DNA from: an uncultured Lachnospiraceae bacterium
Lineage (GTDB): Bacteria > Bacillota > Clostridia > Lachnospirales > Lachnospiraceae
Direction: 5' to 3'
DNA length: 46,074 nucleotides
NCBI GenBank assembly: GCA_910584785.1
Contig: CAJUDX010000003.1
Location: 20,760-66,833 of the forward strand
Shown here one piece after another: positions 42,250 through 46,074 of the stretch. Below the pieces are notes generated by a model. It was not told where the DNA came from and searched no databases. It saw nothing but the letters and a program-made list of their open reading frames with translations. Position 1 is the stretch's first letter. Each line of letters begins with the position of its first letter. The position numbers and the translations under genes were made by a program.

Positions 42250-42794
42250 CCTTAAGCTATTTCATCCATTGGACCTAAAACCTCTCATTCTCTTTATTCA
42301 GTTTTTCTTCTGTTTCTTTTCATCCATTCATAACAATGTTTCAAGAATTTCGGAGATAAAAACTGTGCACTCACTTTTTTGCTGTGGTCGCTTTTTTGTT
42401 TTCTTTTACTTTTTCACAGCTTTTGTTTTCTACTTCTTTTTTCATTCTTCTATATGAAATTGTGTGACCGTTTTTGTTTTTCTGCTCAACGGATGATTCT
42501 TCTTTTTTACTTTTGCTGTGTGGAACTGCTCTTCGTTCTAATAATACTTTCTCGTCATATTACTAAACCGATGCTCTTATGTTCTCTTCCACCGCGATAA
42601 TCTGTCTTACTTTCGAGCATCCAATAACAAATAACGGTTTGTCCTATTGCCCCAATTATAATCCTTTGATTATAACGAGACGAAACTTATGTGTTTGGCG
42701 GTCCGTACCTCCTTTACTTAGATTTTTCTTTTCTTTCTCTCTTTCATCCGGGAACTTCCTTTCTTCCCTTTTTTATGTTCTCTCTCTTTTTGAT
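42207..42794 (-). ncRNA. Candidate large structured noncoding RNA, about 590 nt
   Basis: A consensus promoter (42801-42829) and a strong terminator (42207-42249) bound a minus-strand unit without a credible reading frame: no ATG frame over about 25 codons carries a good ribosome binding site. The RNA is purine-rich with A-rich linkers between local stems: GGGAA/UUCCC (42768-42764/42754-42750); UUAUAAUC/GAUUAUAA (42675-42668/42663-42656); CAAUA and ACAAA with UUUGU and UAUUG (42649-42638/42631-42622); GUGGAA/UUCCAC (42592-42587/42525-42520) enclosing UAGUAAUA/UAUUAUUA (42565-42558/42546-42539); CCGUU/AACGG (42492-42488/42472-42468); GCUGUG/CACAGC (42420-42415/42386-42381). It does not resemble tmRNA, RNase P RNA, 6S or SRP RNA. 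The start at 42794 is predicted from the -10. Confidence 0.6.
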
Positions 42795-42800
42795 GATTTT

Positions 42801-42829
42801 ATTATAGCTAATCTTCCTCGATTTGTCAA
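42801..42829 (-). promoter_or_regulatory. Consensus sigma-A promoter of the candidate RNA
   Basis: A perfect TTGACA (42829-42824), a 17-base spacer and a perfect TATAAT (42806-42801). It is the only fully consensus -35/-10 pair with a 17-base spacer I found in the window, and no protein gene lies directly behind it. Confidence 0.9.
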
Positions 42830-42990
42830 CACTTTTTTCATAAAAAATCCTATTTTTTTGTGTATATTTAATTTGTATATATTTTTTCTAATTGTTTTAA
42901 TTTTTATACACTTTATCCTTTATTTTTTCTTATTTTTCCATAAATTTTCAGAATATTTTTAAAATGATTATTGACTGCACCTGAATCACA
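42830..42990. other. Very AT-rich spacer
   Basis: This stretch, about 160 bases, is dominated by T and A on the plus strand. It lies between the terminator of the L,D-transpeptidase gene and the RNA promoter. It may act as an UP-like element for that promoter; nothing else is seen. Confidence 0.4.
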
Positions 42991-42991
42991 T

Positions 42992-43058
42992 AAAAAACCT
43001 TACGAACTTTCTTCTCACCCGTCTGCGGATAAGTCAAAGGATTATCGTAAGGTTTTTA
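42992..43058. terminator. Terminator after the L,D-transpeptidase gene
   Basis: AAAAACCTTACGA (42993-43005) pairs with TCGTAAGGTTTTT (43045-43057). The A and T runs on the arms make it usable from either strand. It lies 20 bases after the stop codon of the minus-strand gene. Confidence 0.88.
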
Positions 43059-43077
43059 TTGACCTAACAGTATCTGA

Positions 43078-44163
43078 CTAATAATTTATCAGATTTTCTC
43101 CGTCATCAATTAAAATATACGCTGGCTGCTGAATATTTTCCAGCAATGCCATCATATCTTCTTTAGGAATACCAATACAGCCCGCAGTCACCGGTCCTTC
43201 AATACAATGCAGGAAAATCGCTGACCCCTTATAGGGTGTGCAGGTCTTATTGTACCCCACCGACATACAGTAATGGTAGCCAATTCCGGCAATGGTGCTT
43301 AAATGCTCTGATTTACGCTTATCAAATACATTTCCCGTCTGCCGGATATCCACCAGCTGATTATAATAGGAAGATTCACTGTCCCCTACCCAGTAATGTC
43401 CGTCATGCACCTGCAAATATGGAACATTAAAGTTCCCCGGATCTGGTTCAGTTCCAAAAGCAGTATCCAGGGTATAATACCCCCGGGGTGTTTTTTCATC
43501 CCCTTCCACTTCTTTTCCTATTCCCAGCCTTCCCAGTGTAGCATTTGTGTTAAACACTTCCTTCCAGGAAACGATTTTTTTCTGTTCTCCCGTCAAGGCA
43601 GCAGTTGAATTGGCTACCGTTTGCGATTCCTGTGCCGTTTCTCCTGGGCTTTGCCTGGAAACAGCAGTTTTACTTTCTGTATCTGCGCCCTTTACAGTCT
43701 GCATCGTCTGCCCGCGCATTAAAACGCTATTGCCTGGGCCAGCAGTTAAACGGTCATTCGGATTAGATGCCGCCTTATTTTCTGGCTCCACCACAGTTTC
43801 TTCTTTTAAATAAAACGTCGCCCGCCCAGCATTTCCATGACCTTCAATCACCAAAAGGCTTTTTGCATCTGAGGGAATCGTCGTAAATCGTTCAATTTCA
43901 TACTGCGGATGAATCATCACACCATTTCGATCGACATAATAGCCGTCCGGTGTAATTGCATTTGTCCACATCTGACCGTCAGCGCCAAAATAGCGATAGG
44001 CCCCAACCGCGTTATCCACAACCCAGCTGCCCTGTGCCATATCCTCTGCTCCCAAAGCACTTCCCGCACCCATAACCAAGGCGGTCAGCACCCCCATCAC
44101 TGTTCCAGCCAACATGCTATTTCTAAGCAGCCTGTCGCTGCCTATTCTTAATCTTTTTTTCAT
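43078..44163 (-). CDS. Exported L,D-transpeptidase (YkuD family) with wall-binding-like repeat
   Basis: The 361-residue product has a basic N-terminus and a hydrophobic segment at about 16-38 that serves as signal peptide or anchor. An aromatic/Gly-rich region at about 45-85 (GAYRYFGADGQMWTN, PDGYYVDRNGVMI) resembles choline-binding-type cell-wall repeats. After a Ser/Thr/Gln-rich linker, the C-terminal domain (about 200-361) contains IFLHCIEGPVTAGCIGIP, matching the YkuD signature with His319 and catalytic Cys329. It probably forms 3-3 cross-links or attaches proteins to the wall. AGGAG lies before the ATG. Confidence 0.88.
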   Translation of the reverse strand: MKKRLRIGSDRLLRNSMLAGTVMGVLTALVMGAGSALGAEDMAQGSWVVDNAVGAYRYFGADGQMWTNAITPDGYYVDRNGVMIHPQYEIERFTTIPSDAKSLLVIEGHGNAGRATFYLKEETVVEPENKAASNPNDRLTAGPGNSVLMRGQTMQTVKGADTESKTAVSRQSPGETAQESQTVANSTAALTGEQKKIVSWKEVFNTNATLGRLGIGKEVEGDEKTPRGYYTLDTAFGTEPDPGNFNVPYLQVHDGHYWVGDSESSYYNQLVDIRQTGNVFDKRKSEHLSTIAGIGYHYCMSVGYNKTCTPYKGSAIFLHCIEGPVTAGCIGIPKEDMMALLENIQQPAYILIDDGENLINY

Positions 44164-44275
44164 GCAATCTCCTGTCTATTAGCGTCTGCTGTTTGGATGC
44201 CCTTCATCCTAAACCTGGTGCGCCCACGCCTGCCTGATTTCCTGACCAGCCATACGCAGGCGCACATTCACTCTA

Positions 44276-44308
44276 CTGTTCATGTATGTTCACTGTATCC
44301 ATGAACAG
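44276..44308. repeat. Perfect inverted repeat between the hydrogenase-like and transpeptidase genes
   Basis: CTGTTCATG (44276-44284) and CATGAACAG (44300-44308) form a nine-base stem with a 15-base loop. No T-run follows, so it is not a clear terminator. A similar sequence (18 of 24 bases) lies upstream of the hydrogenase-like gene near 45830-45853. Confidence 0.55.
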
Positions 44309-44325
44309 CAGCACATCCACTTTGC

Positions 44326-45777
44326 TTAATGCCGATGCATCGAGAACTGATCCATCGGATACTTCTTCAGATTTTCCAATACCTTCCTGTCGTCCGCCGA
44401 CTTAATCAGGGCATCCCGGTCTTTCTTTGCCTCCAGCTCGGCTTTATGTTTACTCGGACCGCCCACACAGCCACCTGCGCAGACCATACCTTCGATAAAG
44501 TCCTCAGGAAGCTTTCCGACCTTCATCAAAAGCAGAGCCTTCTTGCACTCTGCGCCGCCACTGCACCGGGCAACCTTCGGCTCGATCTCCTCACCCATTT
44601 CCTTAAAACACTGCAAAACCGCACTGGTAACGCCGCCGCCGTTGCCAAAGCGCTTGCCAAATACGGAACTTTCCTGGTATTCGTTGCCTTCCGGCTCAAG
44701 CTCCACGCCCTTGGCCCGCATCATTGCCCGAACCTCGCCAAAGGTCAGGGCATAGTCAGCATTGTCGATAATATTCAAATCCAGAGCCTCGCTCTTTTTG
44801 GCAATGCACGGCCCGATAAATACGGTGATAATGTTCGGGTCCTGCGATTTTAACATACGGGATACGGCGCACATCGGGGAAACCGTAGTGGACATATTCT
44901 CTTCCAGCATCGGGAAATGCTTTTTAATCATATTGACAAAGGCCGGACAGCAGGAAGTTGTCATCTTCTTGCCTTCCTTATACGCCTCGGCCCACTCCTC
45001 GGCCTCGTAAGCTGCGGTCATATCACCGCCCAGACCTACTTCCACCATATCCGCAAAGCCAATCTTCTTTAATGCCGTTTTCCAGCTTCCCATGGTAATA
45101 TTATTCCCGAACTGACCCTCGGTCGCCGGGGCAACCATAGCTACTACCTTCTGGCCCGCCTTCATTAAGCGGATAATATCCACTAAGAAGGTCTTGGTGC
45201 CAATCGCACCGAACGGACAGCTGTGGATGCATGCGCCGCACTGGATACACTTATCCTCGTCAATCACGCAGATACCATATTCATTATAGGTGATAGCATC
45301 CACCGGGCAAACTTTCTTACAGGGGCGCTCTAAGTGGGCAATGGCATTATACGGGCACGCCTGGGCACACTTGCCGCACTCCTTACACTTGTTTGGGTCG
45401 ATGTGGGCGTGCTCATTGCCCATGTAAATCGCACCAAAATTACAGGAATTTTGGCAGGCTTTTCCCATACACATACGGCAGTTGTCGGTAACGATATAAG
45501 AAGCAATCGGACACTCCTCACAGGCCGCGCCGATAACCTGAACAACATTCATGCTGTCATAGCCGGAAGGGCACTTTCCTTCTGCCAGCCGCACCCTCTG
45601 CCGGATAATCTCCCTTTCCTTATAAATACAGCAGCGGTACTGCGCCTGTGGGCCGGGAATCATCTCGTAAGGAAGCTGATCTCTTTCTTCCTCTAAAGTA
45701 CCTTCATACGCCCTTTTGGCAACCTCGTATAATACATCATGCTTTAAACGTAAAATTGTTGCGTCATTTGTTACCAT
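44326..45777 (-). CDS. [FeFe]-hydrogenase-like protein, group B type, with ferredoxin domains
   Basis: A 483-residue iron-sulfur protein. Residues about 85-195 carry several 4Fe-4S motifs (CRMCMGKACQNSC; CKECGKCAQACP; CKKVCP; CIQCGACIHSCP). The C-terminal half carries the H-cluster motifs: L1 TSCCPAF at 274-280, L2 SPMCAVS at 300-306 and L3 CAGGCVGGP at 433-441. The ligand cysteines (277, 303, 433, 437) and the proton-relay-type Cys276 are all present. L1 ends in Phe rather than Trp and L2 lacks the PCxxKxxE form, as in group B hydrogenases, whose physiological partner is poorly known. The ATG at 45777 has AGGAGGA upstream. Confidence 0.9.
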   Translation of the reverse strand: MVTNDATILRLKHDVLYEVAKRAYEGTLEEERDQLPYEMIPGPQAQYRCCIYKEREIIRQRVRLAEGKCPSGYDSMNVVQVIGAACEECPIASYIVTDNCRMCMGKACQNSCNFGAIYMGNEHAHIDPNKCKECGKCAQACPYNAIAHLERPCKKVCPVDAITYNEYGICVIDEDKCIQCGACIHSCPFGAIGTKTFLVDIIRLMKAGQKVVAMVAPATEGQFGNNITMGSWKTALKKIGFADMVEVGLGGDMTAAYEAEEWAEAYKEGKKMTTSCCPAFVNMIKKHFPMLEENMSTTVSPMCAVSRMLKSQDPNIITVFIGPCIAKKSEALDLNIIDNADYALTFGEVRAMMRAKGVELEPEGNEYQESSVFGKRFGNGGGVTSAVLQCFKEMGEEIEPKVARCSGGAECKKALLLMKVGKLPEDFIEGMVCAGGCVGGPSKHKAELEAKKDRDALIKSADDRKVLENLKKYPMDQFSMHRH

Positions 45778-46019
45778 GATTTTTCCTCCTCTATCCCTGC
45801 GTGTTTTTATCTGGTGCATTACGATTCATATGCATTCACTGTAACCAGTAACTTCGGTGTATCATGCTGCCATGAACCGCACCAGGATAACCCCCTGAAC
45901 AATACATCTATCCATAATTTTCCCAATCCCTGCTCTTAGCTTTGCGGCTTAAAAACGGAAAACTTCCCTGATAAATTAGTTTTTCTATATCAACTAGTAC
46001 ACTGGCACAACAGGGGCAC
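45778..46019. other. Spacer upstream of the hydrogenase-like gene
   Basis: This stretch of about 240 bases has no gene. It contains the ribosome binding site of the next gene and an AT-rich part around 45975-46000, but no promoter I would defend and no clear terminator for the gene to its right. Confidence 0.4.
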
Positions 46020-46074
46020 TTAATAATAGATAACGTCTACCTTCCTCCCCATCTCAGCAATGGTTGTTTTCAGC
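46020..46074 (-). CDS. 3' end of an unidentified gene cut by the window edge
   Basis: On the minus strand the last 18 codons of an open frame read LKTTIAEMGRKVDVIYY and then stop with TAA at 46022-46020. It has the same orientation as the hydrogenase-like gene and lies 242 bases upstream of it. The fragment is too short to identify, and it may be chance. Confidence 0.35.
   Translation of the reverse strand, partial: LKTTIAEMGRKVDVIYY

Noticed and set aside
42069..42250. Riboswitch controlling the MATE gene
   Set aside because: The terminator hairpin lies upstream of a separate MATE promoter and is better explained as the end of the RNA unit; I recognised no guanidine or other aptamer motif.
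42343..42450. A minus-strand ATG frame of about 23 Lys/Glu-rich codons inside the candidate RNA
   Set aside because: Short, lacks a good binding site and reflects the A-rich base composition of that region.
42579..42962. A plus-strand open frame rich in Phe, Leu and Ile
   Set aside because: It arises from T-rich DNA opposite the candidate RNA and the AT-rich spacer; no ribosome binding site and no recognisable domain.
1..46074. tRNA, rRNA, insertion sequence or prophage genes
   Set aside because: No transposase, integrase, phage or tRNA cloverleaf sequence was seen on either strand by reading; a dedicated tRNA scan was not possible here.

Overview
The window reads as a chromosomal segment of an endospore-forming anaerobic Firmicute, most likely a clostridial (Lachnospiraceae-type) genome. 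The grounds are strong AGGAGG-type ribosome binding sites, the spoIIGA-sigE pair placed after ftsZ, a Spo0E-like protein, a DUF1292 protein, an [FeFe]-hydrogenase-like protein, a MATE exporter and a low-to-moderate GC content. Almost all genes are housekeeping genes and most lie on the minus strand. I saw no insertion sequence, prophage, CRISPR array, rRNA or tRNA.

Layout, left to right. (1) 1-7560: amino-acid synthesis on the minus strand, leuB, ilvD, ilvB, then serC and serA. (2) 7561-8605: a long leader with hairpins and a plus-strand gene of unknown function that ends in a strong terminator. (3) 8640-24443: a division and cell-wall (dcw) cluster read right to left: mraZ, rsmH, ftsL, two class B PBPs, mraY, murD, ftsW, murA, divIB, ftsZ, then spoIIGA and sigE. 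murE, murF, murG, murB and ftsA are absent from it. (4) 24632-27000: lgt overlapping a 51-residue Spo0E-like gene, with ychF divergent; between them is a perfect inverted pair of Spo0A-type boxes. (5) 27111-33678: DUF1292 protein, corrinoid adenosyltransferase, UvrD-like helicase, gltX and a REC/HD-GYP/GGDEF protein. (6) 33822-39008: secreted M14 peptidase, pnp, rpsO and a LytTR regulator. (7) 39243-46074: radical SAM protein, a convergent spacer rich in inverted repeats, a MATE exporter, a roughly 590-nt candidate noncoding RNA with its own consensus promoter and terminator, an L,D-transpeptidase, an [FeFe]-hydrogenase-like protein and the tail of one more gene.

The cell-wall genes form one functional unit. 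MraZ probably controls it through four 10-bp repeats just downstream of its promoter. Lipid I synthesis (MraY), precursor synthesis (MurA, MurD), polymerisation and cross-linking (FtsW, PBPs) and the divisome (FtsL, DivIB, FtsZ) follow in order. At sporulation the spoIIGA-sigE pair appears to be switched on from a promoter with a 21-bp spacer, which is the known signature of Spo0A-activated spoIIG promoters.

The observations I would follow first are three. The first is the orphan structured RNA at 42207-42794. The second is the hairpin that overlaps the spoIIGA promoter and ribosome binding site, which could silence read-through from ftsZ while leaving the dedicated sporulation transcript free. 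The third is the Spo0A-box pair next to lgt and the Spo0E-like gene. All functional links drawn from sequence alone are inferences and are marked as such.
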